Of a stretch of DNA of 60,338 bases, positions 39,133 to 46,789 are shown in pieces (position 1 is the stretch's first letter; each line of letters starts with the position of its first letter). The notes beneath the pieces are model-generated. The model was given only the letters and a program-made list of their open reading frames with translations. It was not told the DNA's origin and made no database searches. The stretch is from Actinomycetes bacterium (GTDB lineage: Bacteria; Actinomycetota; Acidimicrobiia; Acidimicrobiales; RAAP-2). The stretch lies in the NCBI GenBank assembly GCA_021831125.1, contig JAKBNI010000002.1, positions 1 through 60,338 on the forward strand, written 5' to 3'. Position numbers and translations under genes: made by a program.

Positions 39133-40065
39133 CTACTTTCCGGTCGGGACCGGGACGTCGATCGTCCGGCCGTGGTACTCGACGCTGTCACGCGTGAGGG
39201 ACATGAAGGCCTCCTCGAGCGAGGCCGTCTGGGGGGAGAGCTCGTGTAGCACGAGTTGGGCGGCGGCGGTGAGCTCACCGACGGCCGCCGCCCCGAGCCC
39301 GTGGACCGCGAGGGCCTCCTCGCCCTCGTGCTCGACGGTCGCACCTTCGCGTTCGAGCAGTCGGGCGATGTCGGCCAACCGCGGGCCGCGCACCCGCACG
39401 TAGGTGCCCGCGGTGTCGGCGATGAAGTCGTCCACCGTCCCCTCCGAGATAAGGGCGCCCCGCCCGATGACGACGAGGCGATCCGCGGTGAGGGCCATCT
39501 CGCTCATGAGGTGGCTCGAGACGAAGACGCTCCGCCCCTCGCTGGCGAGCCCCTTCAGGAGGTTGCGGACCCAGAGGATGCCTTCGGGGTCGAGGCCGTT
39601 GATCGGTTCATCGAAGAGCAGGACGCCGGGGTCTCCCAGCAGGGCCGCCGCGATGCCCAGGCGTTGGCCCATCCCCAGCGAGAACTTGCCGACCCGTCGA
39701 TGGGCGACGTCGCCGAGACCCACGGTGTCGAGGACCTCCTCGACCCGGCGACGCGAGATCCCGTTGGTCTCCGCCAGGTACTGCAGGTGGTGGTACGCAC
39801 TTCGGCCGGGGTGGATGGCCTTCGCCTCGAGGAGTGCCCCAACCTCGCGCAGCGGATGGGTGAGGTCGTGGTAGGTCCGCCCGTTGATCGACGCCGACCC
39901 GTTGTCGGGTCGGTCGAGCCCCATGATCATGCGCATCGTGGTCGACTTGCCTGAGCCGTTGGGCCCGAGGAACCCGGTGACCACGCCGGGTGGGACCTCG
40001 AAGGAGAGGTCGCGCACCGCGACCGTGTCGCGATACTGCTTGGTCAGTCCTCGTACCTCGATCAC
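39133..40065 (-). CDS. ABC transporter ATP-binding protein
   Basis: The 310-residue protein has Walker A GFLGPNGSGKSTTMRMI, signature FSLGMGQRLGIAAALLG, Walker B LLFDEPINGLDPEGI and switch His in SSHLMSEM, followed by the C-terminal regulatory extension common in bacitracin/lantibiotic-type exporters. GTG start behind GGAGG. It is divergent from a two-component system that probably controls it. Confidence 0.9.
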   Translation of the reverse strand: MIEVRGLTKQYRDTVAVRDLSFEVPPGVVTGFLGPNGSGKSTTMRMIMGLDRPDNGSASINGRTYHDLTHPLREVGALLEAKAIHPGRSAYHHLQYLAETNGISRRRVEEVLDTVGLGDVAHRRVGKFSLGMGQRLGIAAALLGDPGVLLFDEPINGLDPEGILWVRNLLKGLASEGRSVFVSSHLMSEMALTADRLVVIGRGALISEGTVDDFIADTAGTYVRVRGPRLADIARLLEREGATVEHEGEEALAVHGLGAAAVGELTAAAQLVLHELSPQTASLEEAFMSLTRDSVEYHGRTIDVPVPTGK

Positions 40066-40133
40066 CGGTGCCTCCGTCCTCGTGGGTCTCCAGTGTCGCG
40101 GTGTCGACCCGCCGTCAGCTCCACCCGGCGGCT

Positions 40134-40162
40134 ACTTCGGGGCGACTTCGGAACGACCTCGG
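40134..40162. promoter_or_regulatory. three heptamers spaced 11 bp apart
   Basis: ACTTCGG (40134), ACTTCGG (40145) and ACCTCGG (40156) recur with a period of exactly 11 bp between the divergent ABC exporter and kinase genes. Tandem direct repeats one helical turn apart are typical of a response-regulator binding site. The cognate NarL-type regulator lies 1.2 kb away. Confidence 0.55.
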
Positions 40163-40235
40163 CGCGGACGGGCCCTCCCTCCTGCGGCGGACCCCTGTCA
40201 TCCTCGCAACGGACGCCCGCCTCGAGCGCGCTCGG

Positions 40236-40241
40236 TAGCGT
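40236..40241 (+). promoter_or_regulatory. putative leaderless -10 element of the kinase gene
   Basis: TAGCGT is followed by 6 nt (cgaggc) and the GTG at 40248, the same hexamer and spacing as at rlmN. Confidence 0.5.
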
Positions 40242-40247
40242 CGAGGC

Positions 40248-41411
40248 GTGAGCGACTCTTCGCACGACGCCCCCCTGCCCTGGGTCGAGCGCATGACCCC
40301 GGCTGCCTGGACGGGCGTCGACGCCGCCGTGGCGGCCCTGCTGGCGGCGGCGACCCTCGCTCACCTCTACGCCTTCCCGTCCTCGATCCCCCGCGCGGCG
40401 CTGATCCCCCTCGACCTCGCCGCGACCATTCCGGTCGCGACCCGGCGCCGCTACCCGGCCGCCAGCCTGGTGGTCGTGACGCTCGCCCTCGCGATCGCGA
40501 CGGCCGTGGGTCGCTCCCTCGCCCCGGCTCCGGTCATCGCCCTGCCCCTGTACTCCCTGACCGTCGCCGCCGATCGACGACGCTCCCTCTACGCCCTCGT
40601 CGCCGTCGAGGCTGCCCTCCTGGCGGGACTCCTCGGGGCTGTCCTGATCCATCGAGCCGAGGGCGACGTGACGTTCAACCTGGTCCTCGCCGCCGCCAGC
40701 TGGGTCGTCGGAGATGCGGTGCGCACGCGTCGGGGCTACCTCGTGGAGCAGGAGAGGGAGCGACGGCGCCGATCCGTCGACGACGCCACCCGAGCCGTCG
40801 TCGAGGAGCGGCTGGCCATCGCCCGAGAGTTGCACGACGTCCTGGCCCACAGCCTCGCCGTGATCGCGATCCAGTCGGGCGTCGGGCGTCACGTCATCGA
40901 CTCCCAGCCCGACCAGGCGCGCGAGGCGTTGGAGACGGTCGAGCACACCAGCCGCAGCGCGCTCGACGAGTTGCGGCACGTGCTCGGAGCCCTGCGCTCC
41001 GACGACGTCGCGCGAATGCCCACGCCCGGCGTCGCCGACCTCGACGACCTGGCCGCACGTGTCACGGCGACGGGCATACCCGTCGAGCTCTCGGTCGACG
41101 GTGATCTCGCGAGCCTCGCCCCGGGACTCCAGCTCTCCCTCTACCGGATCGCCCAGGAGGCCCTCACCAACGTGGTGAAGCACGCCCCCGGGGCGCGGGC
41201 CCGTGTTCATCTGCGCGTCGACCCTGAGCAGGTCCGCCTCGAGGTGACGAACTCGCCAGGCGGCCCCGCGCGGCCCCCTGGGACCCCGGGCCACGGCCTG
41301 ATGGGGATGCGCGAGCGAGCGTCCCTCTTCGGGGGGACCCTCACGGCGGAGCCCCGGGAGCGCGGCGGGTTCGCTGTGGTCGCCCTCTTCCCCCACCGGA
41401 GGCCCCAGTGA
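40248..41411 (+). CDS. NarL-type sensor histidine kinase
   Basis: The 387-residue protein has several N-terminal membrane helices (about residues 20-165) with short loops, then a HisKA_3 dimerisation domain with the phospho-acceptor in IARELHDVLAHSLAVIAIQ and an HATPase domain (IAQEALTNVVKHAPGARARV, GHGLMGMRERASLFGG). The lack of a large outer domain suggests intramembrane sensing, as for cell-envelope stress. GTGA couples it to the response regulator. Confidence 0.9.
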   Translation: MSDSSHDAPLPWVERMTPAAWTGVDAAVAALLAAATLAHLYAFPSSIPRAALIPLDLAATIPVATRRRYPAASLVVVTLALAIATAVGRSLAPAPVIALPLYSLTVAADRRRSLYALVAVEAALLAGLLGAVLIHRAEGDVTFNLVLAAASWVVGDAVRTRRGYLVEQERERRRRSVDDATRAVVEERLAIARELHDVLAHSLAVIAIQSGVGRHVIDSQPDQAREALETVEHTSRSALDELRHVLGALRSDDVARMPTPGVADLDDLAARVTATGIPVELSVDGDLASLAPGLQLSLYRIAQEALTNVVKHAPGARARVHLRVDPEQVRLEVTNSPGGPARPPGTPGHGLMGMRERASLFGGTLTAEPRERGGFAVVALFPHRRPQ

Positions 41412-42061
41412 CCATTCGCGTCCTCGTGGCGGACGATCAGGCGTTGATTCGCGCCGGGTTCACCGTCCTGATCGATTCCTCGCCAGACTGTCTCGTCGTC
41501 GCGGAGGCGTCCAACGGAGCCGAGGCGGTCCGGCTCGCGAGCCGGACCCGGCCCGACGTTATCTTGATGGACGTGCGCATGCCCGTCATGGACGGCATCG
41601 AAGCCACCCGACTCATCGCCACCGATCCGGCCCTGAGCAACTCGCGCGTCGTCATCCTCACGACCTTCGACCTCGACGAGTACGTCTACGAGGCCCTGCG
41701 CGTCGGCGCGAGCGGCTTCCTCTTGAAGGACACGCCTCCGGACGAGCTCCTGAGCGCCATCCGCGTGGTGGCTCGCGGCGACGCCCTTCTGTCGCCGAGC
41801 GTGACGCGCCGGGTCATCGAGCAGTTCAACCGCCTCTCCCCACCCCCCTCACGCGGGGACGAGCCCTTCGCGGTCCTCACTGAGCGCGAGCGCGAGGTCC
41901 TAGCGGCCGTGGCGCGGGGACTGACCAACTCGGAGATCGCCGACGAACTGCACATGAGCGTCGCCACGGTTAAGACTCACGTCAGCCGGGTCCTCTCGAA
42001 GGTCGGCGCGCGCGACCGCACCCAGCTCGTCGTCCTCGCCTACCAGGCCGGGCTCGCCTAG
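41408..42061 (+). CDS. NarL/FixJ-family response regulator
   Basis: The 217-residue protein has a receiver domain (VLVADDQALIRAGFTVLI, phospho-Asp in DVILMDVRMPVMDG, Lys in FLLKDTPP) and a LuxR-type HTH (LTEREREVLAAVARGLTNSEIADEL, HMSVATVKTHVSRVLSKVG). Its likely target is the ABC exporter promoter with the 11-bp-spaced repeats. It converges tail-to-tail with the next response regulator. Confidence 0.93.
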   Translation: MTIRVLVADDQALIRAGFTVLIDSSPDCLVVAEASNGAEAVRLASRTRPDVILMDVRMPVMDGIEATRLIATDPALSNSRVVILTTFDLDEYVYEALRVGASGFLLKDTPPDELLSAIRVVARGDALLSPSVTRRVIEQFNRLSPPPSRGDEPFAVLTEREREVLAAVARGLTNSEIADELHMSVATVKTHVSRVLSKVGARDRTQLVVLAYQAGLA

Positions 42062-42092
42062 CTATAACCGACCGTGGCCGGGTACAGCTAGG
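42057..42092. terminator. inverted repeat holding both stop codons of convergent regulators
   Basis: CCTAGCT (42057-42063) and AGCTAGG (42086-42092) are perfect arms around 22 bp, and each arm contains the TAG stop of one of the two convergent response-regulator genes. It could form a bidirectional terminator, though the stem is only 7 bp. Confidence 0.4.
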
Positions 42093-42732
42093 TCAGCCGG
42101 CGCTCGGCCGCCCAGTGGGTGAGCTCGTAGCGGCTGGAGAGCTGGAGCTTTCGCAGGACCGAGGAGACGTGGCTCTCCACGGTCTTGATCGAGATCGCGA
42201 GCTCGGTCGCGACGTCACGGTAGGCGTAGCCGCGCGCGATCAGTCGCAGCACCTGGCGCTCGCGCGGGGTGAGCTGGTTGAGCTCGGGGTCCACCTCGGC
42301 CTCCCCGAGGTGGCCCTCGGAGGCGAACGCGTCGAGGACGAAGCCCGCGAGGCGCGGCGAGAAGACGGCGTCGCCGTCGGCCACCCGGAAGATCGCCTCC
42401 AGGAGCTCCGGGGCCGAGATGCTCTTGGTGACGTAGCCGCGCGCCCCGGCGCGCACCACCGCGATCACGTCCTCGGCCGCGTCCGAGACCGACAGCGCGA
42501 GGAAGCGCACCTCGGGCGCGACCCGCGCCACCTCGGTCAAGACGGCCTCGCCGCCGCCGCCGGGCATGTGCACGTCGAGCAGCACGACGTCGGGGCGGCG
42601 CTCGAGGATCATCTCGACGGCCGAGCCGACCTCGTCGGCCGCGCCCACGATCTCGACGTGGTCGGCCAGCTCGGCGCGCAGCCCGGCGAGGATCAGCCCG
42701 TGGTCGTCGACGAGGAAGACCCGGGGCCTCAC
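42088..42732 (-). CDS. NarL/FixJ-family response regulator of the PspC-kinase system
   Basis: I start at GTG 42732 (VRPRVFLVDDHGLILAGL), overlapping the kinase stop as GTGA; the track ORF is a 1333-residue run-on. The 214-residue protein has a receiver (DVVLLDVHMPGGGG, Lys in GYVTKSISA) and a LuxR HTH (LTPRERQVLRLIARGYAYRDVATEL, SIKTVESHVSSVLRKLQ). Confidence 0.92.
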   Translation of the reverse strand: MRPRVFLVDDHGLILAGLRAELADHVEIVGAADEVGSAVEMILERRPDVVLLDVHMPGGGGEAVLTEVARVAPEVRFLALSVSDAAEDVIAVVRAGARGYVTKSISAPELLEAIFRVADGDAVFSPRLAGFVLDAFASEGHLGEAEVDPELNQLTPRERQVLRLIARGYAYRDVATELAISIKTVESHVSSVLRKLQLSSRYELTHWAAERRLT

Positions 42733-43976
42733 GCGAGCGCCACCTCGAGGGCGACCTCGGTGCCCTCGCCGAGGGTGGAGCGCACCGTGGCGCTGCCACC
42801 GCGCGCGCCGAGGCGCTCGCGGATCGAGACGGCGAGGCCGTGGCGATCCTCGGGCACGGCGGCCGGGTCGAACCCCCGTCCCCGGTCGCGCACGAAGAGG
42901 GAGGCCGTGTCGGGCTCGACCTCGGCGTAGATCGAGACGCGCTCGGCGCCCGACCAGCGCGCCGCGTTGATCGCGGCCTCGCGCCCGGCGGCCACGAGGT
43001 CGGCCAGCGCGTCGGTGAGGGTCGCCTCGCCCACCACGACGAGCTCGACGCGCACTCCGTAGTCGCCCTCGATCTCGCCGGCGAGGGCCTCGAGCGCACC
43101 GGCGAGGGTGGCCCCGTGGTCGGTGCGCTCCGGGCCGAACAGCCACTGGCGCAGCTCGCGCTCCTGGGTGCGCGCGAGACGGGTGACCTGGCCCGGGTCG
43201 CCGGCCGAGCGCTCGATGAGGGTGAGGGTCTGGAGGACCGAGTCGTGCAGGTGGGCCGCGAGCTTGGCCCGCTCCTCGACGCGCACGCGCGAGCGGCGCT
43301 CGTCGGAGAGGTCGTGCACCAGGGTCAGCCACCACGGGGCGAGCAGCACCACGACCCCGGCCACGACGAAGGCGGCGCCGAAGATGGCGGCCGGCGCCCC
43401 GCCGTCGATCGGGCGCGAGACGAGCGCGACGAGGCGCACCCCGAGCAGCACCAGCACCAGACCCACCAGGATGCGCACGAGGGCTGAGGTCCTGGTCCAC
43501 TCCTCGCGGCGGCGCAGCAGGGGAGTGTTTCGCCCGAGCTCCTCGAGCCGCTGGCGCTCCTGGGGCGTGGCGCCACGCCACACGACGATGAGCCCGAGCA
43601 CCGCCACGAGGAAGGCCCACGAGAGCGGTCCGAGCAGCGCCTGGCTGAAGGGGTGCAGCACGAGCAGCACGAGGATCCCGATCGCCACGGCGACCGCCAC
43701 GCGCAAGAGACGGTTGCGCCCCCCGAGGAGGCGCGCGGCGATGGAGCGGTCCTCGCCCGCCCGGGGCACCGTGAGCCACAGGGCGAAGTAGACGAGCAGT
43801 CCGAGTCCCCAGAAGAGGGCCACGACGCAGGTGACGACCCGCACGGCGCGCTCGCTCACGCCCAGGCGGATGGCGAGCCCCCCGCAGACCCCCCCGACGA
43901 GGGCGTTGTCGGCCCCCCGGCGCAGGGGGCGGTGGGGGACCCCGATCTCGGCGCGCGGCGGGGTGGCGACGCTCAT
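42729..43976 (-). CDS. sensor histidine kinase with N-terminal PspC domain
   Basis: I use ATG 43976 (MSVATPPRAEIG). The 415-residue protein begins with a PspC domain (NALVGGVCGGLAIRLGVSER, VYFALWLTVP), has further membrane helices up to about residue 230, and then HisKA_3 with LAAHLHDSVLQTLTLIER and an HATPase domain (FVRDRGRGFDPAAVPEDRHG). PspC domains sense membrane state in phage-shock systems; similar kinases in Streptomyces (MacS type) respond to envelope stress. It is divergent from a second PspC gene. Confidence 0.88.
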   Translation of the reverse strand: MSVATPPRAEIGVPHRPLRRGADNALVGGVCGGLAIRLGVSERAVRVVTCVVALFWGLGLLVYFALWLTVPRAGEDRSIAARLLGGRNRLLRVAVAVAIGILVLLVLHPFSQALLGPLSWAFLVAVLGLIVVWRGATPQERQRLEELGRNTPLLRRREEWTRTSALVRILVGLVLVLLGVRLVALVSRPIDGGAPAAIFGAAFVVAGVVVLLAPWWLTLVHDLSDERRSRVRVEERAKLAAHLHDSVLQTLTLIERSAGDPGQVTRLARTQERELRQWLFGPERTDHGATLAGALEALAGEIEGDYGVRVELVVVGEATLTDALADLVAAGREAAINAARWSGAERVSIYAEVEPDTASLFVRDRGRGFDPAAVPEDRHGLAVSIRERLGARGGSATVRSTLGEGTEVALEVALA

Positions 43977-44094
43977 CGTGAGAAGTCTCGCACCACGGTC
44001 CACGGCGTGCCCTGCGGGAGAACCCCGACGGGGACCCCCTGGTGGGGGCGGGGCTCAGGGTTCCTCCCCATCGCCCGGGCGGGGCCGACCGGCC

Positions 44095-44100
44095 TAGGTT
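44095..44100 (+). promoter_or_regulatory. putative leaderless -10 element of the PspC gene
   Basis: TAGGTT is followed by 6 nt (cgggcc) and the ATG at 44107. Confidence 0.5.
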
Positions 44101-44106
44101 CGGGCC

Positions 44107-45081
44107 ATGAGCGATCCGATCGCCCCCCCGTCCGACTCCTCGACCGAAGCGCCGCCCGCCCCGGCGCCCCCGGGTGACCCGCGCACGGTGCGCCACCTCA
44201 CGCGAAGCTCGAGCCACCGGGTCCTCGGGGGGGTGTGCGGCGGGGTCGCCGAGCGCTTCGACATGGACCCGGTCGTCGTGCGGGTGATCTTCGTCGTCCT
44301 CGCACTGCTCTGGGGCTTCGGCGTCCTGGTCTATCTCGCCATGTGGGTCATCGTCCCGGGCGACGGCGCCGCGCCCGACGCGCCGCCCGCCGAGGCCGGC
44401 CACGCCGGATGGTGGCTGCGGGTGGCGCTGCCCCTCGGTGTGCTCGTCGCGGCCGCGGTGGTGGTGCTCTCGGTCGTCGGGCACGCCGGGGTGCGCCCCG
44501 CGCGGGGCCTCGGCCTCTTCTGGGTCCTCTGTCTGGTCGTGCTGGCGGTCGTGGCCCTGCGCGGGCCCTCGCGGCGCTTCACCCTGCGCCGGTTCTTCGC
44601 GCTGGTCTTCTTGGCGTTCGTGAGCCTCGTCACGCTGGCCGTGACGGCCTTCCTCGTCGCGCTCTCGGTCATCGGGGTGCCCGTCGAGGGCGGCTCGGGC
44701 GTGCACACCTTCACCCCGGTCGCGCTCGACCAGATCCCCGCCGCCTATCACGGCGCCTACGGCGAGACGCGCGTCGACCTCACCCAGGTTCCCTTCGGAA
44801 CCGGCACCTACCTCGTGCGCGCCACCCAGGCGGTCGGCCAGCTGGTCGTCGAGGTGCCCACCGACGTGCGCGTCGTGGTGACGAGCCACGTCGGCATCGG
44901 CCAGTCCTCCGGCCCCGGCTACGGTCCACGGGCGGTCTATCCCGCACTCACCACGGGCCGCGTCGCCACGGTGGTGCTCGACCTCTCGGTGGGCATCGGG
45001 CGCATAGAGGTCGACCAGGTCCCGGTGCGACCGAGGACCCCGACCGCGACCACCACCACCTCGCTCCCGGCGAAGGGCTAG
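44107..45081 (+). CDS. PspC-domain membrane protein with C-terminal adhesin-like domain
   Basis: The 324-residue protein has a Pro/Ala-rich N-terminus, a PspC domain (HRVLGGVCGGVAERFDMDPV, VYLAMWVIVPG), three further membrane helices and an outer beta domain with VGQLVVEVPTDVRVVV and VLDLSVGIGRIEV repeats, like the LiaF/toastrack-type domains. It probably works with the divergent PspC kinase in envelope-stress sensing. Its TAG interlocks with the next gene's stop in CTAG. Confidence 0.82.
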   Translation: MSDPIAPPSDSSTEAPPAPAPPGDPRTVRHLTRSSSHRVLGGVCGGVAERFDMDPVVVRVIFVVLALLWGFGVLVYLAMWVIVPGDGAAPDAPPAEAGHAGWWLRVALPLGVLVAAAVVVLSVVGHAGVRPARGLGLFWVLCLVVLAVVALRGPSRRFTLRRFFALVFLAFVSLVTLAVTAFLVALSVIGVPVEGGSGVHTFTPVALDQIPAAYHGAYGETRVDLTQVPFGTGTYLVRATQAVGQLVVEVPTDVRVVVTSHVGIGQSSGPGYGPRAVYPALTTGRVATVVLDLSVGIGRIEVDQVPVRPRTPTATTTTSLPAKG

Positions 45082-46217
45082 GGGACGACGACCCCGCGGG
45101 CGTCGAGGCCGGTGGCGCCGGGCGCGATCGTCACCTTGCCCGAGGCGCGCGCGAGCACCTGCCAGTGGGCGCCCGAGCGGGCCGTGAAGGTGAAGACCGG
45201 CAGCCACCAGGTCGCCCCACCGCGTACGACGAAGGCGCGCAGGCTGATCGTGGCGCGCACCACGACCGGCCGGGTCGAGGCGGGAGCCCCGGGGCCGGAC
45301 GGGCCGGCCCCCCCGCGCAGGGAGTCGAGGGCCGTCGCCGGCGTCTCGAGGGCGTAGGGGACGTCGCGGGCCGCCGTGACGTCCGGGCCCGCCGCGAAGA
45401 CCAGCCGGCCCCGGGCGTCGACGCCGATGACCAGGCGCTGGTCGGTCGCCAGCCCGGCGTGGGTCACGACGAAGGTCGCGGTGATCTCGCGGTAGACGTC
45501 GCTCGGGGAGGCGCCGTCCATGATCGCGTCGACGTAGGTCGCCCGCCCGAGCGTGAGGTCGAGCCCCAGGCGGGAGAGGAGGTGCACGGCGCGCGCGCGC
45601 AGGTGGGCTCGCTCCGCGGGGTCGCGCACCGGGCCGGCCGACTGGGTGGCGGGGGCGATCGAGGGCGAGCTCGACGAGTAGCTCCACTGGGGCACGGCCC
45701 CGCCCACCACCACCACGGTGGCGCCGGGCGGCCGGCCCACCTGCCAGCTCGCCGGGGCCGCGCCGACGCGTGTCGTCGGCCCGGTGACCTTGAGGGCCCG
45801 CGCGAGGCGCCGCGCCTCGGCCGGGAGGTCCGCGGGGTGGGACAGTCGGGTCACCTCGACCGAGCCCGGCGCGACCGAGCCCGGCGCCAGCCGCAGCCGG
45901 GGAGGCGCGCCGACGCTCGGCAGGGCGGCGGCCTCCATCGCGCCGAAGGCCGCGGGGCCGGCGGTCGGGGGAGACGGAACCGCGGCGGCCACCTCCACCG
46001 CGGCGAAGGCCGGGGCGACCTGGCCGAGGGCGCTCACCGCCCCGACGGTGACGGCCACGCTCGCCGCCGCGGCGGCGGCCACCCGCCACGCGAAGGGCCG
46101 CACGACCCGCGTCGGTCGCCGCTCGGCCACCACGCGCGCGACGAGCCCTACCGGCACCGCGTAGGGCCGGCCGCCCACCGGGTCGGCCGCCCGCAGTCGT
46201 CGGTCCAGGTCGTCCAT
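45078..46217 (-). CDS. sigma-factor-linked single-pass membrane protein, possible anti-sigma factor
   Basis: I start at ATG 46217 (MDDLDRRLRAADPVG), behind AGGGAG. The 379-residue protein has a short cytoplasmic N-terminus, one membrane helix (AWRVAAAAAASVAVTVGAVSAL) and a large outer domain without a recognised family. It follows the ECF sigma gene by 18 nt, the usual place of an anti-sigma factor, but no HxxxCxxC zinc motif is seen. The role is inferred from position only. Confidence 0.6.
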   Translation of the reverse strand: MDDLDRRLRAADPVGGRPYAVPVGLVARVVAERRPTRVVRPFAWRVAAAAAASVAVTVGAVSALGQVAPAFAAVEVAAAVPSPPTAGPAAFGAMEAAALPSVGAPPRLRLAPGSVAPGSVEVTRLSHPADLPAEARRLARALKVTGPTTRVGAAPASWQVGRPPGATVVVVGGAVPQWSYSSSSPSIAPATQSAGPVRDPAERAHLRARAVHLLSRLGLDLTLGRATYVDAIMDGASPSDVYREITATFVVTHAGLATDQRLVIGVDARGRLVFAAGPDVTAARDVPYALETPATALDSLRGGAGPSGPGAPASTRPVVVRATISLRAFVVRGGATWWLPVFTFTARSGAHWQVLARASGKVTIAPGATGLDARGVVVP

Positions 46218-46235
46218 AGCTCTAGTCACTCCCTG

Positions 46236-46760
46236 TCACGAGGTGCCCGTCTCTTTCGGGTCGTCCTCGCCCACGGCCAGCGCCGCCCGGAGCCGCCCGC
46301 GGGCCCGGCTGAGCCGCACCGCGGCCGCGTTGGCCGTGATCCCGAGGTGAAGGGCCAGGTCACGGGCCTCGTAGCCGTCCCAGGCGTTCAGGGTGACGAT
46401 CTCGCGATCGTCGTCGCTGAGCGAGGCCAGCGCCTGGGCCAGGGCCACGTCGGCGACGACGCGCTCCTCGGCCGGCGGGTCGTCGGGAGCCGGGCGCAGC
46501 GAGGCCTGCAGGGCCCGGCGCCGCCCGCTCGAGCGCCGGGCGTTGCGCAGGACGTTGCGCGCGACCCCGATCATCCAGGGCCGCTCGGCGTCGACGGGGA
46601 CGTCGTCGAGGCGCCGCCACACGACGAGCAGCGTCTCTTCGACGAGGTCGTCGAGGTCGGCCGGGCTGACCGGGTAGAGGCGTCGGCGCAGGTAGTCGCC
46701 CACGGCCGAGGCGTGCTCGTCGACCAGTCGGCGAAAACGCTCCTCGTCCCTGGGGGCCAC
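46236..46760 (-). CDS. ECF-type RNA polymerase sigma factor
   Basis: I start at GTG 46760 (VAPRDEERFRRLVDEHA), with AGAGG upstream. The 174-residue protein has sigma region 2 (VGDYLRRRLYPVSPADLDDLVEETLLVVWRR) and region 4 (SLSDDDREIVTLNAWDGYEARDLALHL with an HTH ITANAAAVRLSRARGRL). Region 2 differs from typical ECF (DDLVEET for DDLVQET). It is co-transcribed with the membrane protein that may hold it inactive. Confidence 0.88.
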   Translation of the reverse strand: MAPRDEERFRRLVDEHASAVGDYLRRRLYPVSPADLDDLVEETLLVVWRRLDDVPVDAERPWMIGVARNVLRNARRSSGRRRALQASLRPAPDDPPAEERVVADVALAQALASLSDDDREIVTLNAWDGYEARDLALHLGITANAAAVRLSRARGRLRAALAVGEDDPKETGTS

Positions 46761-46789
46761 GTGCGCCTCTGTCCGCCCGGGGCGCCCTC

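Noticed and set aside
42088-46089. 1333-codon minus-strand ORF
   Set aside because: Only its last 214 codons are a gene (response regulator); the rest is a shadow of the PspC kinase, PspC gene and sigma-linked protein.
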